Positions 1 to 8,200 of a DNA stretch of 10,315 nucleotides are shown piece by piece. The notes under the pieces were generated by a model. The model saw only the letters and a program-made list of their open reading frames with translations. It made no database searches and was not told the origin of the DNA. The translations under genes were made by a program, and so were the position numbers. The stretch is from Rodentolepis nana (lineage: Eukaryota > Platyhelminthes > Cestoda > Cyclophyllidea > Hymenolepididae). Positions within the stretch are counted from its first letter, which is position 1. Each line of letters opens with the position of its first letter. The stretch lies in assembly GCA_900617975.1 (NCBI GenBank), contig UZAE01002101.1, positions 1-10,315 of the forward strand, written 5' to 3'.

Positions 1-197
1 GTGAACAGAAGAGTGTATCAAAGACGAAGATAGATAAGGTGGAAAAAAGGTGGGATGAGTACTGTGTAGGTAGTCGAGTATGACATACAGTGGGGTCATG
101 GTAGTTTGAAGTCAACTGCCAGGTAATAGACTTTTTTGCCGTATGAGTATACGTTGCCCAGGGTGCACTACGTGGAGGTAAGTCTATCACACACCCC
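1..197 (-). repeat. Dispersed repeat, copy A (cut by window start)
   Basis: The reverse complement of 1-197 closely matches 3489-3689 (roughly 85-90% by eye), including GGGGTGTG at the boundary, ACTTACCTCCACGTAGTGCA and CCATGACCCCACTGTATGTC. Similarity stops abruptly at 197, so this is the 5' terminus of the element; the rest lies left of the window. It sits in the upstream intron of paralogue 1. Confidence 0.85.
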
Positions 198-1059
198 AAT
201 TCATCAAGCAATAATGTCGGTGAATTATTTTTCAAGTGGTTATACTATAATCAGTTACGTTTACTTACTGTGTGAGAAAAGTATTAATTCTTCCAGTGAC
301 AAAAGAAATTTCAAGGATTTCATAGTTTGTTTCATTTTTTCAGGTTGACATTTTTAAAGAAGGAATAAATGGAGCATTTATAGACTTTGGTTAAGCTAAC
401 TTGGAGCCTTCTAGAACTTTATTCTGCTCTTTCTGTAGTAGCTTTACTTAGAGCTCCTGCTCGAGTCGGTTGATTCCCGTGGTTTGCCCGAAATTCGTAC
501 ATCTGATAAACAGCCCCCATTCAAGGGTGGCATGATTCTACATGGAGACGTAAATATTGAATTGTTCACACATTTGGCACGTTCATACCGCCATTCCATG
601 ACCTTAGGACTTGTCTGTTAAGCGAATCTTCAACACATTTTTGGTAATTGATTCAAATTACTGTAAGTTCAAATCCTCCAACTTAAAGGATGACATTTTT
701 AAAAGTCAGAATGACTTGTTATCATTGGCTCTCCTATAGGAGATTCGGAGCGGAACAGCTGTTTCCAGTTCCAGTGAATGAATTCAAGGTGTGTGAGTTT
801 GGGTAACTGCGATGTAGCCAATACTGATTGAATATTGATCGCCTTCCTTTTGTTTAAATAGATATTTATGTGGTTTTTAAGGTTTGAAGCTGAAGAAATT
901 TAGTAAATTTGGAATGAGCCTTCAATTAAGGCCACTATAAAGTATTTCTGGTCGAATTCAAAGTCGTAACTAGTGTGCGCGATTTGTTTGAAATGGGAAT
1001 ATTTTGATACAGGTTTAATAATCTAACTTACATAATAATAAAAATCTATTCATTCATAG
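198..1059 (+). other. Intron of paralogue 1 (3' part)
   Basis: It runs from the edge of repeat copy A to the acceptor of the first visible exon. Apart from the open stretch at 442-621 I see only AT-rich unique sequence. No exon for the family's cysteine/FLY region is present, so this intron exceeds 1 kb. Confidence 0.6.
442..621 (+). other. Unassigned open stretch in the upstream intron of paralogue 1
   Basis: This stretch is less AT-rich than its surroundings and is open for 59 codons on + (ending TAA 619-621) and for 57 codons on the opposite strand (447-617). The + frame contains GLPEIRTSDKQPPFKGGMIL, which I do not recognise and which does not align to the CD36 family. A GTAAAT follows ILHGD in phase 0, so an extra exon is formally possible. 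It could equally be a retroposed or decayed coding fragment. Confidence 0.3.
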
Positions 1060-1133
1060 AAACTCGGATTGGTGTTGGAGGCCTACAAACGTTTGCAAAT
1101 ATCCGTCTACGTGCGACCATCAAAGACAATGTC
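1060..1133 (+). CDS. Exon of paralogue 1: KRLQ-type ectodomain strand
   Basis: The acceptor is TTCATAG and the donor GTAAGT at 1134. The 74-bp exon starts in phase 0 and ends with two bases of a codon. Its translation contains LGLVLEAYKRLQISVYV, the counterpart of the family segment TG-x-x-L-x-x-A-KR-x-Q-x-N before the final ectodomain strands. Length, phase and 11 of 24 residues match the - strand exon at 8916-8989. Confidence 0.9.
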
Positions 1134-2459
1134 GTAAGTTTTTTTGCAGGAACTTTAACTATAGTTGTTGGAATGTTCTTTTCTAGCACTACATTTTAAA
1201 GTGAAAATTTCACATATCCTTTCTAATTTGTACTCAATTGAGCGCAGTATTTGAAAAAGAATATAATTCGAATTTTATACTGTTTAATGCAAAAAGGTGA
1301 TTTTCCTATATCCGTTAAATAAAGCAACGATTTCTACGAAGAAAGGGATTTCACATAACACCTCTAGTGAAATACCATTGCGTATCGTTTTTTTCTCAAT
1401 GCACTTACGCATTCTATTGCACGATAACTGGCTAAATTACTTTAAACGACTTATGTTTTAGTCCTGTGAATAATGCTTTGCACATTTACTTTTCAGTGAC
1501 CAATTTAAGAACTGGACAGAACCCGTGTTTCTGCCTATGGTGTGGTTTGAAGAGGTGAGTGTAAATTCAGTGCACTAAATTTAATCACATAAACAAAGAA
1601 TCGCTTGCCAAGCATCCGGTTGAAAGTGGCATGATGATCTGCTGAGGGGTGTGATAGGTGGGTGAGTGAGTGGGAGGGGGGGGGGGGGGGGGCGGTGTGA
1701 GAGATCGATGCACGACCACCTGGACGGCACACAGACGTGTCTATTCTCGCTCATGTACCGCCTACTCTCCTTTTTCACTAACCATTTAATTCTACTTATT
1801 TACGCTATCTAACGCCATTTGTCATAATTTGAATTCAATCTAGCGACTTCTTTAAGACAGGAGGCACAGAACAAGAATAGAAAACTCACTATTGTTTTAT
1901 TAATACATTGCTTTATTCTTGAGACATAGTTACTATTCTCAATGTGATTTTGCTTATCAAATGCTTCTGAAATCCTAGACCACATGTCGAGAGTCCATTC
2001 CGTGGTCAAAGCAATTTTAACATGCATTGGTCACATTTTCAATTTGTTTATAAACTGTAGGGCAAAATTTTCACTATTTTCTGATTGAACATTTAATTTG
2101 TATATGTACAGAAAGCTGTAGCGGGAGCCGACGCTCTTCAACTTCTTTACGAGAGCGTATATGTGAAACCTGAAAGGGGTCGATTCCTCCTTCTCATCAT
2201 TATCGGGGTTGTATTGGGACTTTTGGTGATTTTCATGATTGCACTGGTTGCCATTCTTCTTAGCATCAGGCGTATGGAGCACCGTGTTGGCAGTGGCAAG
2301 ACAGTCCGTGGCAATACTTCTTACGATGCCAAGTATACCAAGGTGGCCATGGCTGATGTAAATGAAGTAAGTTAACTTTATTCTGGATATATTACAATTG
2401 GTGGGTGGAAAGCTCGCTTAAACTTGTTTTTTTAATTTTAGAGTACAATTGGAATTTAA
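1060..2459 (+). CDS. CD36 / class B scavenger receptor family gene, 3' part (paralogue 1)
   Basis: This is the C-terminal part of a CD36/SCARB/LIMP-2-type receptor, spliced as 1060-1133, 1497-1554, 2112-2366 and probably 2442-2459 (about 134 residues in the window). In order it encodes the family segment EAYKRLQISVYV (CD36-like KRLQ-V-N/S), the pre-membrane motif PVFLPMVWFEE (family pattern P-x-LW-x-E), a linker, one transmembrane helix and a short cytoplasmic tail. Introns of 363, 557 and 75 bp have GTAAGT, GTGAGT and GTAAGT donors, and all frames join. Family members are about 470-530 residues, so most of the ectodomain and the N-terminal membrane anchor lie upstream of the window. I found no exon for the preceding conserved cysteine region within 1-1059. 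The family binds lipids and lipoproteins at the cell surface or lysosome; the ligand here is unknown. A pseudogene cannot be excluded because the 5' end is not visible. Confidence 0.88.
1497..1554 (+). CDS. Exon of paralogue 1: juxtamembrane LP-x-VWF motif
   Basis: The acceptor is CTTTTCAG and the donor GTGAGT at 1555. One base completes the split codon, followed by 19 codons including NWTEPVFLPMVWFEE, which corresponds to the family's PVxWLNE region just before the C-terminal membrane helix. NWT is an N-glycosylation sequon. The exon is 58 bp, the same as the - strand exon 8326-8383. Confidence 0.9.
1640..1700 (+). repeat. G-rich tract with a run of 17 G
   Basis: GGTGGGTGAGTGAGTGGGA is followed by 17 consecutive G (1676-1692), all in an intron of paralogue 1 and G-rich on the sense strand. 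It could form a G-quadruplex in DNA or pre-mRNA; the length is probably polymorphic and prone to sequencing error. Confidence 0.9.
2112..2366 (+). CDS. Exon of paralogue 1: C-terminal transmembrane helix and tail
   Basis: The acceptor is TGTACAG and the donor GTAAGT at 2367; the exon is 255 bp (85 codons, phase 0). It starts with KAVAGADALQLLYESVYVKP, then a hydrophobic helix of about 27 residues (2187-2267) rich in Leu, Ile and Val, closed by basic IRRMEHR and a cytoplasmic tail with a tyrosine-containing SYDAKY. This fits the second membrane anchor of the family. If the donor is not used, the frame runs on for two residues and stops at 2375. Confidence 0.9.
2442..2459 (+). CDS. Probable last coding exon of paralogue 1
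   Basis: A T-rich tract (TTGTTTTTTTAATTTTAG) ends in an acceptor at 2441, 75 bp after the GTAAGT donor. The phase-0 continuation reads STIGI followed by TAA. It was chosen because a strong donor precedes an equally strong, correctly phased acceptor, and because the paralogue has a separate tail exon at the same place. The exon is too short for sequence support on its own, and a more distal exon is possible. Confidence 0.45.
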   Translation, partial: STIGI

Positions 2460-3488
2460 AGTTTTAAAAGCGTGATTTCACACGACTCTACTATCTTGTC
2501 CCCACCTTCGCTTAGAATTGGTTCTTAATAGTTGCAAAAGTTTTGTGAAATGTTGCCCCGTCATGGCAGTGCTATATATTCGTTAAAATAATCCATATAT
2601 TTTGTTTTAAATTATGTTTGCAATAATGAGTTTCACGTTCCTCACCTGTCGTTTTATTTCATGAGGTTTGGTTATGGGGTCTTGTGATATTTATGGTCTG
2701 TCTTAAATATCTTAAGTTATATGTTTTATAAAAGCAATTATTAATTTTATAGCAATCTAAAGTGCTTCAGTTTTGTCAGTTTTCGTTGACATTCATTCAA
2801 CCTCGGAGTTGCTATTTTAGGAGTTTCATGTTTTAATCTACTTATATTTTTTAAAGTAGAAAAAATTGATTAAATACTTGGGAAGTGAAATCTGATAAAT
2901 GATATCGGATTCATCTAGGAATAGAAAAGGGAGGAATTTGAAATTTACGTCTAAGTAGCTGCGCTGTTGAAGCGTATCTATTATCAAACAATGTATACGG
3001 GTAATAGTGACTCATACAATTGGTGGTTTTGATTTGTTAACTTACAGTGGAGCGTTGGGGCGAATTATAATGAACGAACAATGTAAAGACACGTTTCCTA
3101 AATATAAGGCTTGAATACCTATGTGAATTGCTGAAAATGAAGAGTCAGCTTAATAAATTTTTTGTTGATGGACGACTGAACTCGTCAAATAGGGTGAAGG
3201 ATTCTTTTCATTTACATAAGCACTGACGTGATGCCTCCATGAGTGATGACCCCATGCAGCCAAATTGCCATCATCCAACATCTTAGTCTAATATTATGCA
3301 TTCGTGCTAGTGTAAACTTCGGATTCAAAATTCATAGTAGGAACTTCTAAAGGTATAGGAAGGTCAAACATTTCGTGCAAGAATTTTATTGAAGTGCAAT
3401 GTCTACTGAAACAAATAAGTAGAAATTCTACAATTGGCCCTATTTAAGGTACCAAGAATATGTATGTACGTAATATATGATTTATACT
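2460..3488. other. Probable 3' UTR and intergenic DNA
   Basis: This is AT-rich sequence without a coding frame or repeat that I recognise. It holds the candidate poly(A) signals of paralogue 1. Confidence 0.5.
2869..3157 (+). promoter_or_regulatory. Candidate poly(A) signals for paralogue 1
   Basis: ATTAAA occurs at 2869-2874 and AATAAA at 3152-3157, downstream of the proposed stop at 2459. Hexamers like these are common by chance in AT-rich DNA, so they are only candidates for the end of the transcript. Confidence 0.25.
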
Positions 3489-3740
3489 GGGGTGTGCGAT
3501 AGACTTACCTCCACGTAGTGCACCCTGGGCAATGTATACTCATACGACAAAAAGTCTATTAACAGGCAGTTGACTTCTGACTACAAACTGCCATGACCCC
3601 ACTGTATGTCATATTCGACTACTTCCACAGTACTCACCTCACCTCTTTTCTACCTTTCTACCTTCGTCTTTGAAACACTCTTTTGTTCCTTCCCCACCAC
3701 CTCTCAACTTTCTTTCACTTTGATGTTCCTTCAACTCTGT

Positions 3741-3949
3741 GAAGCCCGAAGTCAACTAAAGGGCTAATGATAACAATGCTCCTCCCTTCTGTTGAAGCCG
3801 AAGTCAACTAAAGGGCTAATGATAACTTTCAAAACGCCTGCCATTTGAAATAAATAAATAAATTTTGTTTCCATAAAGCCTGCCATTTGATATAAATAAA
3901 TGTACTGCTATTTCTGAAGCCCGAAGTCAACTAAAGGGCTAATGATAAC
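3741..3949 (+). repeat. 34-base hairpin module, three copies
   Basis: GAAGCCCGAAGTCAACTAAA followed by GGGCTAATGATAAC occurs at 3741-3774, 3794-3826 (one C shorter) and 3916-3949, nearly identical each time. Within it AGCCC can pair with GGGCT across a 13-base loop. Such conservation next to diverged spacers suggests recent duplication or constraint. Confidence 0.9.
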
Positions 3950-3983
3950 CATCAGAACGCCTGCCATTGGGTATAAATGTTTT
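3827..3983 (+). repeat. CCTGCCATT...TAAATAAA module, three copies
   Basis: The core (A/G)CGCCTGCCATTTG followed by ATAAATAAAT appears at about 3827-3862, 3871-3902 and 3950-3983. The first and third directly follow a 34-base hairpin module. The A-rich endings resemble 3' tails of non-LTR elements. Confidence 0.8.
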
Positions 3984-4945
3984 ATACTTTAAATAAATTT
4001 CAATTAAAAATCGAGAACCGTTTAATTTTTTCAGATTAGATCATTATTGGGTAACATGAAACATACGCGCACATAATTTATTTCATCATAAATTATATCA
4101 CCTCTAATTTGTGTTTTTAAAAAGACTTGACAATATTGTTCTACAGCGGTGCAAGTAAATGTTATTTTACTCAATCTTATCAGCTGGAATTCAAAAAAGA
4201 ATAGGGTCAATCATGATCAATCGTAGTTGATTTAATTGAAGTCAAATATCCAAGTATTACGGTATTTAAATTCCTACACAAATTCGCTTTTCAAAAATGT
4301 AACACCGAAAAGAATGGGTTAGGGTTTCTTTTTACAAATTAAAAGTCTGATCTCCCATTTAAAGAATTTGAAGTTGATCTGAGCATCATAAAATGTTCTT
4401 TAAAGTATAAAACTTTTAAATATCCGCTGGAAGGATGACGAAAAGTTATAACAAGTTGAAGGATCATTTATGCAACGACTCTTACATTTGCAATACTACT
4501 CATTTTTGCCTCAACCTGTCATTCCATTTATTTTTATCTTTAATTACACGAATAAAGGCTCTTTTTACATTTTTTATTTCAAAAAATCTGTCAACACTTT
4601 CCCTTGGGAGCTTCAAAAATTTGACAATTAATGATATCTGAATTTTCTTGATATCATTGAATGAAAAAATTGAGTTCGAAGATTGAGATTTTCCATCCTT
4701 TTACTGAATGGCAAATGTATTCAAAAACCGATCTCCAAATTATGGAAAAATCTAAAGGAGTACTGATCTCTTGTGACGTCTTGAAAAATGCTTCTAAATC
4801 TAACTCGGTATTCTTATTCTGAACTGTGAAAGCACCTCTAAGAATTTCGTGGCTTAAAATTTTCAGCTTAACTTTATGAGTCCTCCAAAAGAAAAATTTT
4901 CTTTTGTGAAGATTTTCCATCTTATCGGTGTAGTATATTCACTTT
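3984..4945. other. Intergenic AT-rich DNA
   Basis: Open frames of 60-90 codons here (4435-4641 +, 4654-4920 -) have Lys/Phe/Ile/Leu-rich compositions expected of AT-rich DNA and no motif or splice context. I see no supported feature. Confidence 0.5.
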
Positions 4946-4959
4946 TTTATTAATTTATT
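4946..4959 (-). promoter_or_regulatory. Candidate poly(A) signals for paralogue 2
   Basis: Two AATAAA hexamers on the - strand (4959-4954 and 4951-4946) lie about 200 bases past the proposed stop at 5159, a plausible 3' UTR length. This supports placing the gene end here but is not proof in AT-rich DNA. Confidence 0.4.
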
Positions 4960-5158
4960 TAGTGAAAATATCATTTAAAGTATAAATTGCGCTTCTTAAT
5001 CTGAATGAAATTGAAATAAAAAAATAAACCATTTCTTTTTACCATCAAACGATTTTAACTCTTTAAATGGGAATCCAAACACATACAAAATGGATGGAGG
5101 TCGTTAATCGAGGGGAGCAGGGGGTGGTTGATGCAAGTAATTGCCATGAGCAGTGTCA

Positions 5159-5260
5159 TTACGAATTCGTTCTACTTTCGTCTTGATTTTGCAACATACT
5201 GTACATTGAATTGCTCCAAGGACTGATTGTCGAACTCGTTGTGCCAGAGTCCTTTGTAGC
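5159..5260 (-). CDS. Last coding exon of paralogue 2: Ser/Thr-rich cytoplasmic tail
   Basis: The acceptor TTGAAATGCAG lies at 5261. The phase-0 frame reads ATKDSGTTSSTISPWSNSMY, then SMLQNQDESRTNS and TAA (33 residues). The composition suits a flexible cytosolic tail; MYSML resembles a Y-x-x-hydrophobic sorting signal, which is only suggestive. It was chosen because it is the first well-formed, phase-correct acceptor with a tail-like reading frame downstream of the 5949 donor, and it is followed by poly(A) hexamers. Confidence 0.62.
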   Translation of the reverse strand, partial: ATKDSGTTSSTISPWSNSMYSMLQNQDESRTNS

Positions 5261-8200
5261 CTGCATTTCAAGGAATAAGATGGTATAGGTTTTAGCTTTA
5301 TTCCCACTATTACAAAAAAGGTTACAATTTTTAATTTTGGAACCAACGGACAACGTATAATTTTGTTCAGTAAGTGTTAAGATTGTGAGGATCAAAAATA
5401 TACATAAAGCAAATTCTGTGTCATTTAGCCTTACTTCTTATTTAATAATTTCTCCGTTCATGTAATACATTACCAATTTCATTGTTACTCCCTTGGATTG
5501 TATCGAATACTTGTCGACAGTGTTCAGTACTTATTGATCGGTATAATTTAATCAAAACAGGTCGATCTTGCCACTTTTATTCATTTTTCCTACAATATTT
5601 GAGATGACCTAATGATATTACATGATATGCCGCATCTTACAACTATAACAAATCAAATATCACCTTTTTTTAATCATAGACATTCCGTTTTTACTGAGAT
5701 GTAATCGTGACCGAACAAGTCGCCTGACTTTTGCAGGGTGCGGTAGTGAGGCGTTAGTATCGTTTAGAGCACTAAGTATCATGAAGAACATGAGTAGCAG
5801 TGTATCCTAGGCAAGGTTAAGTTGCGTTTTATTCCGGAAGGGATATTTTTAACAGCTACTTATTGTGACATTTTGCAAGGCTACTTCATTTGAAGAAAAG
5901 GCTATAAAATGCAAAATACTTTGCCTGAAAAATGAAATATCTAACTCACAAAATCGCCGGCACTATCTGCAGGAGGATCTAGAAGAAGACTGTGGCTAGA
6001 TTGGTTTTGTTTGGACAACCACAGGCAGCAGTAAATCTGTTTTGCTTTGCGTAACTTAATCATTATTGCACAGCCAATCGTGAGAAAAGCCATTATTACC
6101 AGGGAGAAGATGAAAAAGATTTGTAGAATTAGACGTATACGCATTGGACTGACGTAAAGAGCATAATGTAGCTTTTTTAAGTCTTCTCTTGAACCCTCGA
6201 TATCCTAAAATCAATAAAACCAAAGCAGACACACTTGGCTTAGGTCAATGATCTTTAACAAAACAGGCAATTAACGAGTATAGAAAAAATTATTGTCTAA
6301 AATGGGACAAAGAAATTTAGCACAAAAGGAATTTATGCCGCATTCTCTTCATGTGAATCAATTCATTAAAATAAGCGAATTTGTAGCGGACTGCTACACT
6401 AGTAAAGCCTTGATCGACTCAGAAATCTCCCTATGGCAGTATCTCCTATATCTGAACTAGCTAAACTACAGCGAAGCTAGGGAGGAAGGTGTCGTACTAC
6501 ACAAAGCAGGGTTATTACAAAATATGATCTCGGCGGAATCGAATAATTATCAAATTATTCTAGCATAATTTAAACGAACATTAATGACGAAATATTTCTG
6601 AGCAGTGTTCTACGCGTACGACCGCACCCTCCAAATCCTGCCGTGCGTGCCTGCGAAGACGTGACCCACGAGATTAAAACGGTGTCGTTAAAAGAGTATT
6701 GCCAATCCTATCAACAAAACCGAAGACATTCAGTAAAACTATTTTTTTCGCCTGAAATGAAATCCCATCACTTTGATAAAAATAAAATACATCTCATCGT
6801 TTAATTATTACAAAAATATTTTCCATCACGCATGCGATTGTTTAGGTTAACCGTGCACGGATTGTATACAGCACATTATTTCCCCGGAACATTCGTTTAG
6901 AAGTCATATGACAAACAGATTCAGTCTGACTTTTACCATTCAAAGCATAAACTATTGCACAAATTCCTTGCACTTGGAGTCAAAATTTCGAATCCTAACA
7001 GCTTGTAACTCAATAAATTTTTTAAGTGACTAAGTCTGTTGCTTCAACATGTATTCCAGTGGTATAACACTGGTTTCAAGTTTATGGCTGTAAAATAAGG
7101 GGGTTTTCAATCCCTTTCTTTTTTGGCTAATCATCAAATGAATGCGTAAAATAAAACATAAGTCAAGTTGATACAAACATATAAAATCCTTTCTTTTATT
7201 AACGTGGGTTTTAGCATTCATTTTTGGATGCTTTCATCTTGCATTTGTGGGACACGTTATCGGTGTGTGCGTTATCGTATGCCTGCATGTCTGCTCGTCA
7301 GGATTGGGAGGTGCGGCCGTACAACTCTGTGTGCAGCGACCGGACAAACAGTGACCAATCATCAACCTCTGTTTAACCTAATCCCCCATCCTGATCATGA
7401 GTAGCTCCATGCGTGTACGCTTTATCCGTAATACCCGTACTGAATAAGCGTGCTCCGTGCTACACGTCTGTTTCCTTTCATAGCTGGGCTATAGCTTAGC
7501 TGGTTCTGGGAGTCTAGCTAGATGTAGGAGAATCTGCCATAGAGATTTCTAAGTCAGTCAGGCTTTACTAAGGCTTTACACACTTCACTAGTCTCGGTTG
7601 GAATTTTATGTGAGATTTAACTTTTCATAAAATTCTGTAATTCATACTCTTTTATAAATGACTTGAAATTAACAGACTTCGTTGAGATTCAGTAATAATC
7701 GTTTCATTTGCATTTGCATTTGCTTATTAGAAGCATGAATCCGTTTAACGATTAATGATTTTCCCACCAGTAGGCAAATGCTTGAGCATTTGTAAGACTT
7801 GAAAACCAATCACACTGGTGACTAAGATTTATCCTGGATGAATCTAAAAAAAACTCTTCGTAATCGTTAGAATCTAATATCACCACTTTCCCAACCTGAT
7901 GATATTCAAATACTTTAATTGGTTTCAACGTAAAACTCAGCAATAACTACAAATTATATTAAGTTTAGGGTACTCTCTCGTCGAAAGAATAAAATAGCCC
8001 TAATAATTTATTACATTATACTCACCTTTTTTACACATGTTACGTATTTTCAAGTCAGATATTACTTTACGGATGTTGAGGTGTAATTTAGTGTACCCTG
8101 TCTCTCATTACTGTTAAATCGAATCATCAGTATCTAACCTGATCACATTTTAAAAAATTTAACAAATGGTTAATAAGGTTGATTTAATCCAACGCGGTTA

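Larger units (their letters stand above)
3489..3983 (+). mobile_element. Dispersed repeat, copy B, with modular TAAA-rich 3' tail (non-LTR retroposon-like)
   Basis: The first 200 bases are the inverted partner of copy A. After them come three copies of a 34-base module and three copies of a second module ending in TAAATAAA-type runs. A sharp 5' boundary and a repeated A-rich tail suggest a short retroposon (SINE-like or truncated non-LTR element). I see no coding capacity and no recognisable target-site duplication. It lies between the two convergent genes. Confidence 0.6.

Noticed and set aside
136..348. 70-codon frame on +
   Set aside because: It runs across the edge of repeat copy A into unique DNA; there is no motif and it does not respect the repeat boundary.
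735..794. Possible exon after CTCCTATAG reading RFGAEQLFPVPVNEFK before GTGTGT
   Set aside because: RF...P superficially resembles the CD36 pre-cysteine segment, but the following family exon (cysteine/FLY region) is absent before 1060 and the phases cannot be tied to neighbours.
1535..1778. Pro/His-rich frames on - across the G run
   Set aside because: They are artefacts of the poly-G tract and overlap the proven + exon end at 1554.
2031..2282. 83-codon frame on -
   Set aside because: It is antisense to the membrane-helix exon of paralogue 1, which has homology and splice support.
3741..3949. CRISPR array or hammerhead ribozyme in the 34-base repeats
   Set aside because: There are only three irregularly spaced copies interleaved with another module in eukaryotic DNA, and the CUGANGA and GAAA core of a hammerhead is not present in order.
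5850..5949. 25-bp intron joining the membrane exon to AKYFAFYSLFFK
   Set aside because: GTGAGT...TTTCAG is only 25 bp, shorter than any well-supported intron here, and the product is hydrophobic rather than tail-like; the exon at 5260 is preferred.
7168..7404. 78-codon frame on +
   Set aside because: It falls across the start of the LTR-like repeat; the Cys/Arg-rich product comes from repeat sequence and is not shared in frame by the other copies.
8031..8100. Candidate exon on - reading YTKLHLNIRKV before GTGAGT
   Set aside because: It resembles RLQVN, but the exon at 8989-8916 fits far better in length, phase and motif, and order would be wrong.
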